Shown one piece after another: positions 31,212-39,873 of a stretch of DNA of 64,000 nucleotides. This DNA is from Streptomyces davaonensis JCM 4913. GTDB lineage: Bacteria > Actinomycetota > Actinomycetes > Streptomycetales > Streptomycetaceae. The stretch's first letter is position 1, and every line of letters starts with the position of its first letter. The position numbers and the translations under genes were made by a program. The notes under the pieces were generated by a model. The model searched no databases. It was not told the origin of the DNA and saw only the letters and a list, made by a program, of their open reading frames with translations. The stretch lies in the NCBI RefSeq assembly GCF_000349325.1, contig NC_020504.1, positions 5,180,053-5,244,052 of the forward strand. Direction: 5' to 3'.

Positions 31212-32996
31212 GTGGGCCGAAGGCGCGGAGTTCAAGGGCTGGTGCTGCTGGGCGCCGTGCTGGTCCTGCTCGTCCTCGGCGGCGCGGGAACGGCGTCGGC
31301 ACACGCAGCTCTCCGGGCCACCGACCCCGACGACGGATCCGTCCTCCGCACGGCCCCCCGTCAGCTCACCCTGACCTTCACCGAGTCCGTGGGCCTGCTC
31401 GACGACTCCGTACGCGTCCTGGGCCCCGACGGGAGGCGGCTGCGGCTGGGGGAGGCGGAGCACGAGAAGGGGGACAACACGGCGAGGGTGACCCTGCCGC
31501 GTGGCCTGGACGAGGGCACCTACACGGTGGCCTGGCGAGTGGTCTCGGCGGACAGCCACCCGGTGTCGGGCGCGTTCACCTTCTCCGTGGGCAAGCCGTC
31601 GCCGACCCTGGCGGCCATGGACACGGGCCCGACGGAGGACCCGACGACCGCGGCCCTGCACAAGATCGCCCGCTATCTGGCGTATCTGGCGGCGGCGTTG
31701 CTGATCGGCACGGGGACGTTCATAGTCGTGTGCGGTCCGCCGGATCCGTCGATACTTCGGCGGCCTTTGGCCATCGGCTGGTGGACTCTGGTGGGCACGA
31801 CGCTGGCGTTGCTGTTGCTGCGGGGCCCGTATGAGACGGGGGAGGGTCCGGGGGCGGCATTCGACACGGAGGCGCTGACGCGGACGTTGACGGGCCGCCC
31901 GGGGATGGCGCTGTTGGCGAGGCTGGGGTTGCTACTGCTGGCGGCAGCACTGCTGATTTGGCGGCTGAGCAACGTACCTCAGGGGCGCGGGGAACTGCGC
32001 GACCAGCCACGACGCAGCCGCACCCAACAGGCGACCCTCCTAGGCACAGCCATAGCCCTCGCCTTCACATGGGCCGCCTCGGATCACGCGTCAGCCGGAA
32101 TCCAGGTGCCGTTGGCAATGGCATCCTCTGCGTCACACCTCTTGGCGACAGCCGTGTGGCTGGGCGGCCTGACAGCCCTCCTGCTCACCCTCCGCCGCGC
32201 AACCCCCACCCCAGAAACAGTCACCCGCTTCTCCCGCCTGGCCTTCGCCTCGGTAACCGTCCTGGTGGTCACCGGCGTCTACCAGTCCTGGCGCGGCCTG
32301 GGCTCCTGGAACGCGCTGACGGAGACGACGTACGGCCGCCTCCTGACCCTCAAGCTGGTGGCCGTCGTCCTCCTCCTCGGCGCCGCGGCGGTGTCCCGCA
32401 GCTGGACGGCACGGCTGGCGACGGTGGAGGCGGAGACGACCGTACGGGTTCTGGAGCCCGCAGGCGGCCCACCCCTGCCGGAGGACCCCCCACCCCCGCC
32501 GTCCGACGCACAGCACAGGGCCCTGCGCCGCTCCGTGCTGGCCGAGGTCGCCGTCGGTGTGGTCGTGCTGGTGATCACCACGGTGCTCACCGCGACTCTG
32601 CCCGGCCGGGCCGCCGCGGAGGCCGCCACCGGGGCCGAGTCCGTGCGGCCGGTCGGCGGCACCGTCGCGGTCACGGTCCCCTTCGACGTAGGCACCCCCG
32701 GCGGCACCGGCAAGGTCGAGCTCACCCTGGACCCCGGCCGGGTCGGCGACAACTCGCTCCAGGCCGTGGTGTTCGGCCCGGACGGCGGTCTGTCCACCGT
32801 GCCCGAACTGCGGGTCTCCTTCACGCTCCCCGCCCAGGACGTGGGCCCGCTCGACGCGGGCCTCACCGACCAGGGCGGCTACTGGGCGAACAGCTTCGTC
32901 AATCTGCCCCTCGCGGGCACCTGGACCATGAAGGTCACCGTGCGGGTGTCGGAGATCGACCAGGTGAGTGTGGAGCGGCGGATCGAAGTCAGCTGA
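31212..32996 (+). CDS. CopC-CopD fusion copper protein (YcnJ-like)
   Basis: 594 residues from GTG 31212. The signal peptide ends in ASAHAAL, so the mature protein begins with His-Ala, the copper-binding N-terminus of CopC. CopC beta domain about 30-125 (DSHPVSGAFTFSV at its end), CopD membrane domain about 150-440 (ALHKIARYLAYLAAALLIGT; ASSASHLLATAVWLGG; helices to LKLVAVVLLLGAA), then an extracytoplasmic FixH/YtkA-like domain (about 470-590). It handles periplasmic Cu(II) and its import. A dispersed Streptomyces repeat lies inside the coding sequence at 31981-32026. The divergent-side neighbour is the His-rich DUF4396 gene with a CsoR-type operator. Confidence 0.9.
   Translation: MGRRRGVQGLVLLGAVLVLLVLGGAGTASAHAALRATDPDDGSVLRTAPRQLTLTFTESVGLLDDSVRVLGPDGRRLRLGEAEHEKGDNTARVTLPRGLDEGTYTVAWRVVSADSHPVSGAFTFSVGKPSPTLAAMDTGPTEDPTTAALHKIARYLAYLAAALLIGTGTFIVVCGPPDPSILRRPLAIGWWTLVGTTLALLLLRGPYETGEGPGAAFDTEALTRTLTGRPGMALLARLGLLLLAAALLIWRLSNVPQGRGELRDQPRRSRTQQATLLGTAIALAFTWAASDHASAGIQVPLAMASSASHLLATAVWLGGLTALLLTLRRATPTPETVTRFSRLAFASVTVLVVTGVYQSWRGLGSWNALTETTYGRLLTLKLVAVVLLLGAAAVSRSWTARLATVEAETTVRVLEPAGGPPLPEDPPPPPSDAQHRALRRSVLAEVAVGVVVLVITTVLTATLPGRAAAEAATGAESVRPVGGTVAVTVPFDVGTPGGTGKVELTLDPGRVGDNSLQAVVFGPDGGLSTVPELRVSFTLPAQDVGPLDAGLTDQGGYWANSFVNLPLAGTWTMKVTVRVSEIDQVSVERRIEVS
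31981..32026 (+). repeat. Dispersed Streptomyces repeat, copy 3, inside the copC-copD gene
   Basis: AGGGGCGCGGGGAACTGCGC begins at 31981 and continues through GACCAGCCACGACGCAGCCG. It agrees with the copy at 11312 over the first 30 bases or so, in the same orientation. It is translated in frame as QGRGELRDQPRRSR in a cytosolic loop between CopD helices. Confidence 0.8.
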
Positions 32997-33014
32997 GACA
33001 TCGGTGAACCGGGC

Positions 33015-33545
33015 TCAGTGATAGGCGTGGACGACGGCGTGGCCCTTGCCGCGGCCGATCATCCACTTGTTGACCGGCGTGGTGATCACGAAGGCGACCG
33101 CGAACCCGCCGAGCAGGGCTGCCCAGAACAGTCCGTCGTCGAGGTGGGCGTCCATGGCCCCGGGCGTGAGGGCGATGATCGCGTTGTCCACGAGTTCCAT
33201 CACGGCGATGGAGACGGTGTCGGCGGCGAGGGCGACCTTGATGGCGGACTTGAGGTCGAGACCGGCCCGCCGGACGGCGAACAGCGTGAACGAGTACCCG
33301 AACAGGAACGCCAGGGTGATCGCCACCACCATGGTCTGGACGTTCCCCCACCCGAGCGCGGTCCCGATCACCATGCCGAGGATCTCACCGATGGCGCACC
33401 CGGTGAGGCAGTGCAGCGTGGCCTTGACGGCCATGGACCAGGAGGCGCCCGGGGCATGACCGGCATGGTGAGCGTGGTGCGAGTGGCCAGTGTGGTCAGC
33501 GTGCTGGTCGCCGTGCTGAGCAGTGTGATGCGCGCTGTGATCCAT
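33015..33545 (-). CDS. His-rich DUF4396 membrane protein, probably copper-controlled
   Basis: 176 residues. The first 33 contain eleven or more His (MDHSAHHTAQHGDQHADHTG and on), a likely metal-binding arm. The DUF4396 membrane domain has four to five helices (VKATLHCLTGCAIGEILGMV, then MVVAITLAFLFGYSFTLFAV, DTVSIAVMELVDNAIIALTP and FWAALLGGFAVAFVITTPVN). It is convergent with the CopC-CopD gene (18 bases apart). A perfect CsoR-type palindrome lies 71 bases before its start. A copper storage, sensing or transport role is inferred; the domain has no proven function. Confidence 0.85.
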   Translation of the reverse strand: MDHSAHHTAQHGDQHADHTGHSHHAHHAGHAPGASWSMAVKATLHCLTGCAIGEILGMVIGTALGWGNVQTMVVAITLAFLFGYSFTLFAVRRAGLDLKSAIKVALAADTVSIAVMELVDNAIIALTPGAMDAHLDDGLFWAALLGGFAVAFVITTPVNKWMIGRGKGHAVVHAYH

Positions 33546-33615
33546 GACTACGTCCTCATTCCCCTGTTAACGCGACCCGAGTCACTGTGTCCCCGGGCCC
33601 ACTGCCGTGAACCAT

Positions 33616-33632
33616 ATACCCCCAGGGGGTAT
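33616..33632 (-). promoter_or_regulatory. CsoR-type copper operator
   Basis: ATACCCCCAGGGGGTAT is a perfect 17-base palindrome of the form bound by actinobacterial CsoR repressors (TACCCCN..GGGGTA). It sits 71 bases upstream of the DUF4396 start codon. Copper binding to CsoR would release the promoter. Confidence 0.75.
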
Positions 33633-33674
33633 TCCTGGAAGAGGCGTCCGCGAGTGACGGGAGCTGAGGAAACG

Positions 33675-33710
33675 TCGAAGGGCCCCACTGCGAACAGTGG
33701 GGCCCTTCGA
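33675..33710 (-). terminator. Terminator of tRNA-Ser(GGA)
   Basis: A perfect 16-bp stem (TCGAAGGGCCCCACTG, loop cgaa) lies 20 bases downstream of the tRNA 3' end in its direction of transcription. The palindrome is symmetrical and might also stop rightward transcription. Confidence 0.8.
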
Positions 33711-33730
33711 CATCGTGCCCGGTGAGGCAC

Positions 33731-33818
33731 TGGCGGAGGATACGAGATTCGAACTCGTGAGGGGTTGCCCCCAACACGCTTTCCAAGCGTGCGCCCTAGG
33801 CCTCTAGGCGAATCCTCC
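33731..33818 (-). tRNA. tRNA-Ser, anticodon GGA
   Basis: An 88-base class II tRNA with encoded CCA (33731-33733). The acceptor stem GGAGGAT/ATCCTCC closes, the anticodon loop TTGGAAA carries GGA (reads UCC and UCU), there is a long variable arm, and the T-loop is GTTCGAATC. Confidence 0.95.
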
Positions 33819-33893
33819 GCCGCAAACAATACAAGACGTTGAGGAGTGCTCGCGAACTCGTTCCCACCCGCTGCCATCGGGTACTGTTTGGGC

Positions 33894-33983
33894 AGCCCCT
33901 CACGCGGCGCTATCTGACTGAACTCCCCCAGGGCCGGAAGGCAGCAAGGGTAGGTTGGCTCTGGCGGGTGCGTGGGGGGCGCT
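33894..33983 (+). ncRNA. ffs: Signal recognition particle RNA (bacterial 4.5S type)
   Basis: The diagnostic apical domain GGGCCGGAAGGCAGCAAGGG (33931-33950) contains the conserved symmetric loops and tetraloop bound by Ffh. Outer strands GCCCCTCACGC (about 33895-33905) and GCGTGGGGGGC (33970-33980) pair. TACTGT at 33882-33887 is a plausible -10, giving a start at about 33894. Ends are approximate. It lies just before dnaX, a common Streptomyces arrangement. Confidence 0.9.
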
Positions 33984-34048
33984 TGCGTACCCGGGCGGGG
34001 CCCGCGCGGGGGACCTGGTTGTCAGTGGGCGCCTATAACCTCGTAGGC

Positions 34049-36265
34049 GTGTCGTCTCTCGCGCTGTACCGCCGCTATCGCCCGGAGTCGTTCGCCGAGG
34101 TCATCGGGCAGGAGCATGTCACCGACCCGTTGCAGCAGGCGCTGCGGAACAACCGGGTCAATCACGCGTACCTGTTCAGCGGGCCGCGTGGCTGTGGCAA
34201 GACGACCAGCGCGCGCATCCTCGCCCGCTGCCTGAACTGTGAGCAAGGTCCCACGCCCACCCCGTGCGGCGAGTGCCAGTCGTGCCAGGACCTGGCCAGG
34301 AACGGCCCCGGGTCCATCGACGTCATCGAGATCGACGCCGCGTCGCACGGTGGTGTCGACGATGCCCGTGAGCTGCGGGAGAAGGCATTCTTCGGCCCGG
34401 CGAGCAGTCGCTACAAGATCTACATCATCGACGAGGCCCACATGGTCACGTCGGCCGGCTTCAACGCCCTGCTCAAGGTCGTCGAGGAGCCCCCGGAGCA
34501 TCTGAAGTTCATCTTCGCCACCACTGAGCCCGAGAAGGTCATCGGGACCATCCGGTCGCGGACCCATCACTACCCCTTCCGGCTCGTCCCGCCCGGCACC
34601 CTCCGGGACTACCTCGCCGACGTCTGCGGACGCGAGAAGATCCCCGTCGAGGACGGTGTGCTCCCGCTCGTCGTCCGCGCGGGCGCCGGTTCCGTGCGTG
34701 ACTCCATGTCCGTCATGGACCAGCTGCTCGCCGGTGCGCGCGAGGACGGTGTGACGTATGCCATGGCCACCTCGCTCCTCGGCTACACCGACGGCTCCCT
34801 CCTCGACTCCGTCGTCGAGTCCTTCGCCACCGGTGACGGCGCCGCCGCCTTCGAGGTCGTCGACCGGATCATCGAGGGCGGCAACGACCCTCGTCGGTTC
34901 GTCGCCGATCTGCTGGAGCGGCTGCGCGACCTCGTGATCCTCGCCGCCGTCCCGGACGCCGTCGAGAAGGGGCTGCTCGACGCCCCGGCCGATGTCCTGG
35001 AGCGCATGCAGGCGCAGGCCGGCACCTTCGGCGCCGCCGAGCTCAGCCGCGCCGCCGACCTCGTCAACGAAGGCCTGACCGAGATGCGGGGCGCCACCTC
35101 CCCCCGACTCCAGCTCGAACTGATCTGCGCGCGCGTGCTGCTCCCCGCCGCCTACGGGGATCAGCGTTCCGTCATGGCCCGCCTGGACCGACTGGAGCGG
35201 GGCGTCAACTTCTCGGGGGGCGGGGGTGCGCCCGCGATGGGCTACGTCCCTGGCCCCGAAGCGGCACATGGAACGGCACACCAGGCTCCGGCCGCCGTCC
35301 CGTCCGGCGGCGGTCCGGCGGCGGCTCGCGCGGCGGTACGGGGGGCGGGTCCCGCCACTCCGGCTCCGCAGCCCCAGCCGCAGCAGCCGTACGCACCGGC
35401 GCCCCAGCCCCCGGCCCCGGTCGCCGAGCAGCCCCCGGCTCCCCAGGCACCTCAGCCTCAGGCAGCGACCCCCGAGCCCACCCCACCCCCCACCGCCCCC
35501 GGCGCCTGGCCCACCGCCACCAGTGCCGGCAGTGGTCGCCGCCCGGCGGCTGGCCCACCGCAACCCCCGCAGGCGCTGGAACCCAGCCCGCGCCCACACC
35601 CACCCCGAGCGCCCCGGCACCCGCGCCCACTCCTGCGCCCCAGACCGCACCCCGCCCGCCGCGGCACCCCCGTCCGCCGCCCCCGCCGGCGGCCTCGACC
35701 CCCGCCAGCTCTGGCCGAACATCCTGGAGGCCGTCAAGAACCGCCGCCGCTTCACCTGGATCCTGCTCAGCCAGAACGCCCAGGTGACCGGCTTCGACGG
35801 CACGACCCTCCAGCTCGGCTTCGTCAACGCCGGCGCCCGCGACAACTTCGCGAGCAGCGGCAGCGAGGACGTCCTGCGCCAGGCGCTCGCCGAGCAGTTC
35901 AACGTGCAGTGGAAGGTCGAGGCGATCATCGACCCCTCGGGCGGCGGCGGCTCCGCACCTTCGCAGGGCGGCTACGGCGGTGGCGGTGGTTACGGCGGTG
36001 GTGGCGCTACGGCCGCCCCCGCGCGCCCGGCACCTTCCAGCCCGCGTCCCCCGCCCCCACTCCCGCGGCCCCGGCACCCGCCGCGCCCGCACAGGCGGCA
36101 CCCCCCGCCCCGGCATCCGCGCCCCCCGCTCCGACCCCCGTGGCCCCCGAGGACGACATCCCCGAGGACGACGACCCGGACCTCAACGAATCGGCACTCT
36201 CCGGCCACGACCTGATCGTCCGCGAACTGGGCGCGACGGTGGTCGAGGAGTTCACGAACGAGTAG
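34049..36265 (+). CDS. dnaX: DNA polymerase III subunit gamma/tau, with three apparent compensating frameshifts
   Basis: The clamp-loader ATPase is intact at residues 1-370: MSSLALYRRYRPESF from GTG 34049, Walker A GPRGCGKTTSARIL, four-Cys zinc site (CLNC...CGECQSC), Walker B IIDEAHMVT, and sensor SRTHHYPF. After about 35200 comes a Pro/Ala-rich linker. The frame open from 34049 to 36265 is not the coding one throughout: recognisable protein moves to frame 1 near 35540 (GGWPTATPAGAGTQPAPTPT), to frame 0 near 35665 (GGLDPRQLWPNILEAVKNRR, the conserved tau domain), and back to frame 2 near 36010-36030 (EDDIPEDDDPDLNESALSG and the normal C-terminus). Three single-base deletions in C-rich runs would explain this and restore the frame. 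Confidence 0.88.
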   Translation: MSSLALYRRYRPESFAEVIGQEHVTDPLQQALRNNRVNHAYLFSGPRGCGKTTSARILARCLNCEQGPTPTPCGECQSCQDLARNGPGSIDVIEIDAASHGGVDDARELREKAFFGPASSRYKIYIIDEAHMVTSAGFNALLKVVEEPPEHLKFIFATTEPEKVIGTIRSRTHHYPFRLVPPGTLRDYLADVCGREKIPVEDGVLPLVVRAGAGSVRDSMSVMDQLLAGAREDGVTYAMATSLLGYTDGSLLDSVVESFATGDGAAAFEVVDRIIEGGNDPRRFVADLLERLRDLVILAAVPDAVEKGLLDAPADVLERMQAQAGTFGAAELSRAADLVNEGLTEMRGATSPRLQLELICARVLLPAAYGDQRSVMARLDRLERGVNFSGGGGAPAMGYVPGPEAAHGTAHQAPAAVPSGGGPAAARAAVRGAGPATPAPQPQPQQPYAPAPQPPAPVAEQPPAPQAPQPQAATPEPTPPPTAPGAWPTATSAGSGRRPAAGPPQPPQALEPSPRPHPPRAPRHPRPLLRPRPHPARRGTPVRRPRRRPRPPPALAEHPGGRQEPPPLHLDPAQPERPGDRLRRHDPPARLRQRRRPRQLREQRQRGRPAPGARRAVQRAVEGRGDHRPLGRRRLRTFAGRLRRWRWLRRWWRYGRPRAPGTFQPASPAPTPAAPAPAAPAQAAPPAPASAPPAPTPVAPEDDIPEDDDPDLNESALSGHDLIVRELGATVVEEFTNE

Positions 36266-36397
36266 GGGCCCAAAAGGAGCAGGGGCCTGGGGAAGCCACG
36301 GACGCCCTTGTTTCGTACGAACCCACAACCCCCGCCCCCGCCCCCCTTCATCGACCCACACAATCCCCCCACCCCCGCTCCGGCTAGGCTGACCCCC

Positions 36398-37648
36398 GTG
36401 AAGGTCCTCGTCATCGGCAGCGGCGCCCGCGAACACGCCCTGTGCCGCTCCCTGTCCCTCGACCCCGACGTCACCGCGCTGTACTGCGCCCCCGGCAACG
36501 CCGGCATCGCCGAGGTCGCCGAGCTGCACCGGGTCGACGCCCTGGACGGCGCCGCCGTCGCCGCGCTGGCCACGGAACTCGGCGCCGAGCTGGTCGTCGT
36601 AGGGCCGGAGGCGCCCCTGGTCGCCGGTGTCGCCGACGCCGTGCGCGAGGCGGGCATCCCGGTCTTCGGCCCCTCCAAGGAGGCCGCGCAGATCGAGGGC
36701 TCCAAGGCCTTCGCCAAGGACGTGATGGCCGGGGCCGGCGTCCCGACCGCGCGGTCGTACGTCTGCACGACGCCCGAGGAGGTCGAGGAGGCCCTCGACG
36801 CCTTCGGCGCCCCCTACGTCGTCAAGGACGACGGACTCGCCGCCGGCAAGGGCGTCGTCGTGACCCCCGACCTGGAGGTCGCGCGGGCGCACGCCAACGC
36901 CTGTGAGCGGGTCGTCATCGAGGAGTTCCTCGACGGCCCCGAGGTCTCCCTCTTCGCCATCACCGACGGTGAGACGGTCCTCCCCCTCAAGCCCGCCCAG
37001 GACTTCAAGCGGGCCCTCGACGGGGACGAGGGGCCGAACACCGGCGGCATGGGCGCGTACTCCCCGCTGCCCTGGGCCGATCCGAAGCTGGTGGACGAGG
37101 TCATGGAGACGGTTCTCCAGCCAACCGTCGACGAGATGCGCCGCCGCGGCACGCCCTTCTCGGGGCTGCTGTACGCGGGGCTGGCCATCACCTCCCGCGG
37201 CGTGCGCGTGATCGAGTTCAACGCCCGGTTCGGTGACCCGGAGACCCAGGTCGTGCTGGCCCGTCTCAAGACGCCGCTCGCCGGGGTCCTGCTGGCCGCC
37301 GCCAAGGGCGACCTCGCCGACCTGGAGCCGCTGCGCTGGAGCTCCGACGCCGCGGTCACCGTGGTCGTCGCCTCGCACAACTACCCCGGCACCCCGCGCA
37401 CCGGCGACCCGATCACCGGCCTCGACGAGGTCGCCGCGCAGGACGCCCCGCACGCGTACGTGCTGCACGCGGGCACGAAGACCGACGGCGACGCCGTGGT
37501 CAGCGCGGGCGGCCGGGTGCTGTCGGTCACCGCGACCGGCGCGGACCTGTCCGAGGCCCGTGAGCGCGCCTACCGCGCGGTCGGCCGCATCCGGCTCGAC
37601 GGCTCCCAGCACCGTACGGACATCGCCGCGAAGGCGGCCGCCGAGTAG
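36398..37648 (+). CDS. purD: Phosphoribosylamine-glycine ligase
   Basis: 416 residues, normal length. It catalyses step 2 of purine synthesis, phosphoribosylamine + glycine + ATP to GAR. The ATP-grasp protein shows MKVLVIGSGAREHAL, FGPSKEAAQIEGSKAFAK, VKDDGLAAGKGVVV, VSLFAITDGETV, the PNTGGMGAYSPLPW loop and metal-binding IEFNARFGDPETQ. Start GTG 36398 with TAGGCT at 36385-36390 exactly 7 bases before it and no Shine-Dalgarno site, so probably leaderless. It is separated from dnaX by about 130 bases without other features. Confidence 0.97.
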   Translation: MKVLVIGSGAREHALCRSLSLDPDVTALYCAPGNAGIAEVAELHRVDALDGAAVAALATELGAELVVVGPEAPLVAGVADAVREAGIPVFGPSKEAAQIEGSKAFAKDVMAGAGVPTARSYVCTTPEEVEEALDAFGAPYVVKDDGLAAGKGVVVTPDLEVARAHANACERVVIEEFLDGPEVSLFAITDGETVLPLKPAQDFKRALDGDEGPNTGGMGAYSPLPWADPKLVDEVMETVLQPTVDEMRRRGTPFSGLLYAGLAITSRGVRVIEFNARFGDPETQVVLARLKTPLAGVLLAAAKGDLADLEPLRWSSDAAVTVVVASHNYPGTPRTGDPITGLDEVAAQDAPHAYVLHAGTKTDGDAVVSAGGRVLSVTATGADLSEARERAYRAVGRIRLDGSQHRTDIAAKAAAE

Positions 37649-37687
37649 CCGGTCGTAGCCCCGAGCAGGCCCTCTGGATGAACCCGC

Positions 37688-37721
37688 CAGGCCCCGGATC
37701 CGTCTCAGGAACCGGGGCCTG
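37688..37721 (+). terminator. Terminator after purD
   Basis: CAGGCCCCGG (37688-37697) and CCGGGGCCTG (37712-37721) pair around a 14-base loop that itself holds a short TCC/GGA pairing. It lies 40 bases past the purD stop. From here to 37960 I see no gene of normal size. Confidence 0.65.
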
Positions 37722-37960
37722 ATGCTTGCTGTGGGTCATACACCTTTCCCCAGAGCCATTCCATCGAGTGACCGATGCCCCATCCGGCTGACGTGGGCCG
37801 GGGCCCCAACTATGGTGCGGCGCAAGCATTCCGGCACTTGGCCCACCGGCATTGCGATGTCGGTGGGGGGTGCCACAGTGGGGGAGTGACCAACACCAGG
37901 ACAGGTGGGACAGGCGGAGCCGGGACGGTCCGCGCGACGGGGAGGGGGTGAGGTCCGGTC

Positions 37961-39724
37961 GTGACCGGTATGGGTGTGGAAGCGGGCGCGCAGGCCGCGC
38001 GTTCCCGGGCCATGGCCGTGCTGCGGATCCGCAGCCGGGCGCTGGCCGTCGCCCTGCTGCCCGCCGCGCTCGCCGTGGTGCTGCTGGCCGGTGGCTCCAC
38101 CGGGCATCTCGTGGGCCCCGGCTGGCATGCCGCGCGCTGGGTGATGACCTGCGTGGGCGTGCTCGTCCTGCTGGCCGCGGGCGGCATCGCGCTGATCGTC
38201 GCCCGGTCCCGGCCGGCCCTCAGTCCTACGGTCCCGATCGCCGAGGAGTCGGCCCCCGACCTGTACCGCATGGTGCGCGACCTGGCCGACCGCCTCGACG
38301 TACCGGCCCCGTCCGCGATAGCGCTCACCCCGGACTGCGACAGCTGGCTGGAGGACCGCACGCATCCGGCCCACGGCCCGCCCCAGCCCGAGGACCGCGA
38401 CGAGCTCACCAGCGGCCTGCGCGGCCCGCACCGCCGGGCCACCGCGGCTCCGGTCCTGGTCATCGGCTCCCCGTTCCTGTGGTGGATGCGGGTGGGCGAG
38501 CTGCGCGCCGTCCTCGCGCCGGTCGTGGCCGGTACGGGCCCCTCGGCGCACCCCGACATAGCCGCGGCCCGCCGTTTCGTACGGGGCCTGGACGCGGCGG
38601 TGGCGGTCAGCTCGGCGCCGAACCGGGGACCGCTGTCCCGGGCCGTCCTCTCCGGCGTCGGCCGGGTGGCCCGCCTGCTGCTGCACAGTTGCCGGGAGCA
38701 CGCGGCGCAGATGGAGCGGGGCGTGGCCGCGGCGGCGGCCGAGCGTGCACAGGCTGTGGATTACGGACTGCGCATCGTCGCCCAGGAACAGGTGGGCCTG
38801 GCGTACGCGGGCTGGGACCGGCTGCTGACCCGGGTCGCTCTCCCGGCCTGGCGGATGGGCCGCTGGCCGTCCCGCCTGGACGCGGGCGTGGTGGCGGCGC
38901 TGACGGAACTGTCCCGCCGCGACCGCCTGGCCGAGGGCTTCGCCTCCCGGCTGGGCGAGCGCCCGGCGTGCGACCTCCTGGAGGAACCGGGAGCGGTCGA
39001 CGAGGCGGCGTCCCTGCTGGCCGCCCGCCTCTTCCACGGCGGCCCGGCCGAATCCGGCCCCGACTGGTCCCCGGTGGGCTGGCAGGAGTACCCGGAGGAG
39101 GTCGTGGACCGCAAATGGCGTACGGACGCGGCCCGCCTCCACAAGGTCCTGGACTCTCTGGGCATCCGCACCCCGGACCCGCAGACGGAGGGCCCGACCC
39201 TGTCCCGCGTCCTGGACCATCTGTCGGCGCCGGAAGGCACCGTGGAGGCGCCCGCGGAGGCACCGGCGGAAGAGCCGCCCACCGCCGAGGCGACCGCGGA
39301 CGCCGATTCCGACGCCGACGAGCCCGAGAACGAACGCTGTGCCACCCTCGCCGCGGGCCTCACCGCCGAGCTGGCCCGCGAGGAGGCCGCCACCCCCACC
39401 GGCCCCACCACCCCCGCCCCCGACCCCACCGGCCTCTGGGACGACGGCACTCTCCCCCTCTTCCCGCTCCAGCCCCCACGCTCGGCGCGAGAACTCCTCG
39501 CCGACCACGTCACCGCGATGGTCTGCTGCGCCGCCATGGACACCGCGGGCGCCACCCCCGGCCTGGACTGGCTCGACGGCCCCACCCTCCTCGTCAACGG
39601 AGAACGCGCCGCCGACCTCACCCCCCGAGTCCTCAGCCTCATCGAGGAGGGCGATCCGGCCCCGCTGAAGGCGTGGCTGATCGAGTCCGGCATACGCCCG
39701 GAGAAGCCGGTACGCCTCGTCTGA
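37961..39724 (+). CDS. Large membrane-associated protein, probably a degenerate M48-type protease
   Basis: 587 residues from GTG 37961, downstream of GGGGAGGGGG. Two membrane helices (about 28-50 and 60-85) are followed by LYRMVRDLADRLDVPAPSAI, like the N-terminal part of M48 peptidases. The block PFLWWMRVGELRAVLAPVVA aligns with the M48 pattern LLxxLxxxELRAVLAHELAH, but the two His and the Glu of HExxH are absent (PVVAG), so zinc catalysis is unlikely. The remainder is helical with an acidic, Pro/Ala-rich linker (about 420-500) and ends in LKAWLIESGIRPEKPVRLV. The M48 link is by eye; function unknown. Confidence 0.7.
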   Translation: MTGMGVEAGAQAARSRAMAVLRIRSRALAVALLPAALAVVLLAGGSTGHLVGPGWHAARWVMTCVGVLVLLAAGGIALIVARSRPALSPTVPIAEESAPDLYRMVRDLADRLDVPAPSAIALTPDCDSWLEDRTHPAHGPPQPEDRDELTSGLRGPHRRATAAPVLVIGSPFLWWMRVGELRAVLAPVVAGTGPSAHPDIAAARRFVRGLDAAVAVSSAPNRGPLSRAVLSGVGRVARLLLHSCREHAAQMERGVAAAAAERAQAVDYGLRIVAQEQVGLAYAGWDRLLTRVALPAWRMGRWPSRLDAGVVAALTELSRRDRLAEGFASRLGERPACDLLEEPGAVDEAASLLAARLFHGGPAESGPDWSPVGWQEYPEEVVDRKWRTDAARLHKVLDSLGIRTPDPQTEGPTLSRVLDHLSAPEGTVEAPAEAPAEEPPTAEATADADSDADEPENERCATLAAGLTAELAREEAATPTGPTTPAPDPTGLWDDGTLPLFPLQPPRSARELLADHVTAMVCCAAMDTAGATPGLDWLDGPTLLVNGERAADLTPRVLSLIEEGDPAPLKAWLIESGIRPEKPVRLV

Positions 39725-39873
39725 CGACCGGCGCCTGGAGTCCCGTATTCCACTTTCGGTCAATTCGCAACGAGTAGTGACCGCATGCGTGCGCAATGTG
39801 ATGTGCTGGGACTGTTCGCGCACGGAGCAAGGGCTTACGACATACACCACGGGGGCACGGGAGGGGAGCGACC

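Noticed and set aside
33839..34048. Upstream extension of dnaX to 33839
   Set aside because: It would cover the SRP RNA gene. GTG 34049 starts exactly at the conserved MSSLALYRRYRPESF.
35530..36035. Programmed frameshift in dnaX like E. coli
   Set aside because: E. coli uses one -1 slip at an A-rich site followed by a stop. Here three changes lie in C-rich linkers, with no slippery sequence or stop, so error or decay is more likely.
37886..37951. Short 21-codon leader frame before the M48-like gene (MTNTRTGG start)
   Set aside because: A GGGGGA site precedes it, but nothing supports translation beyond that. Not listed as a gene.
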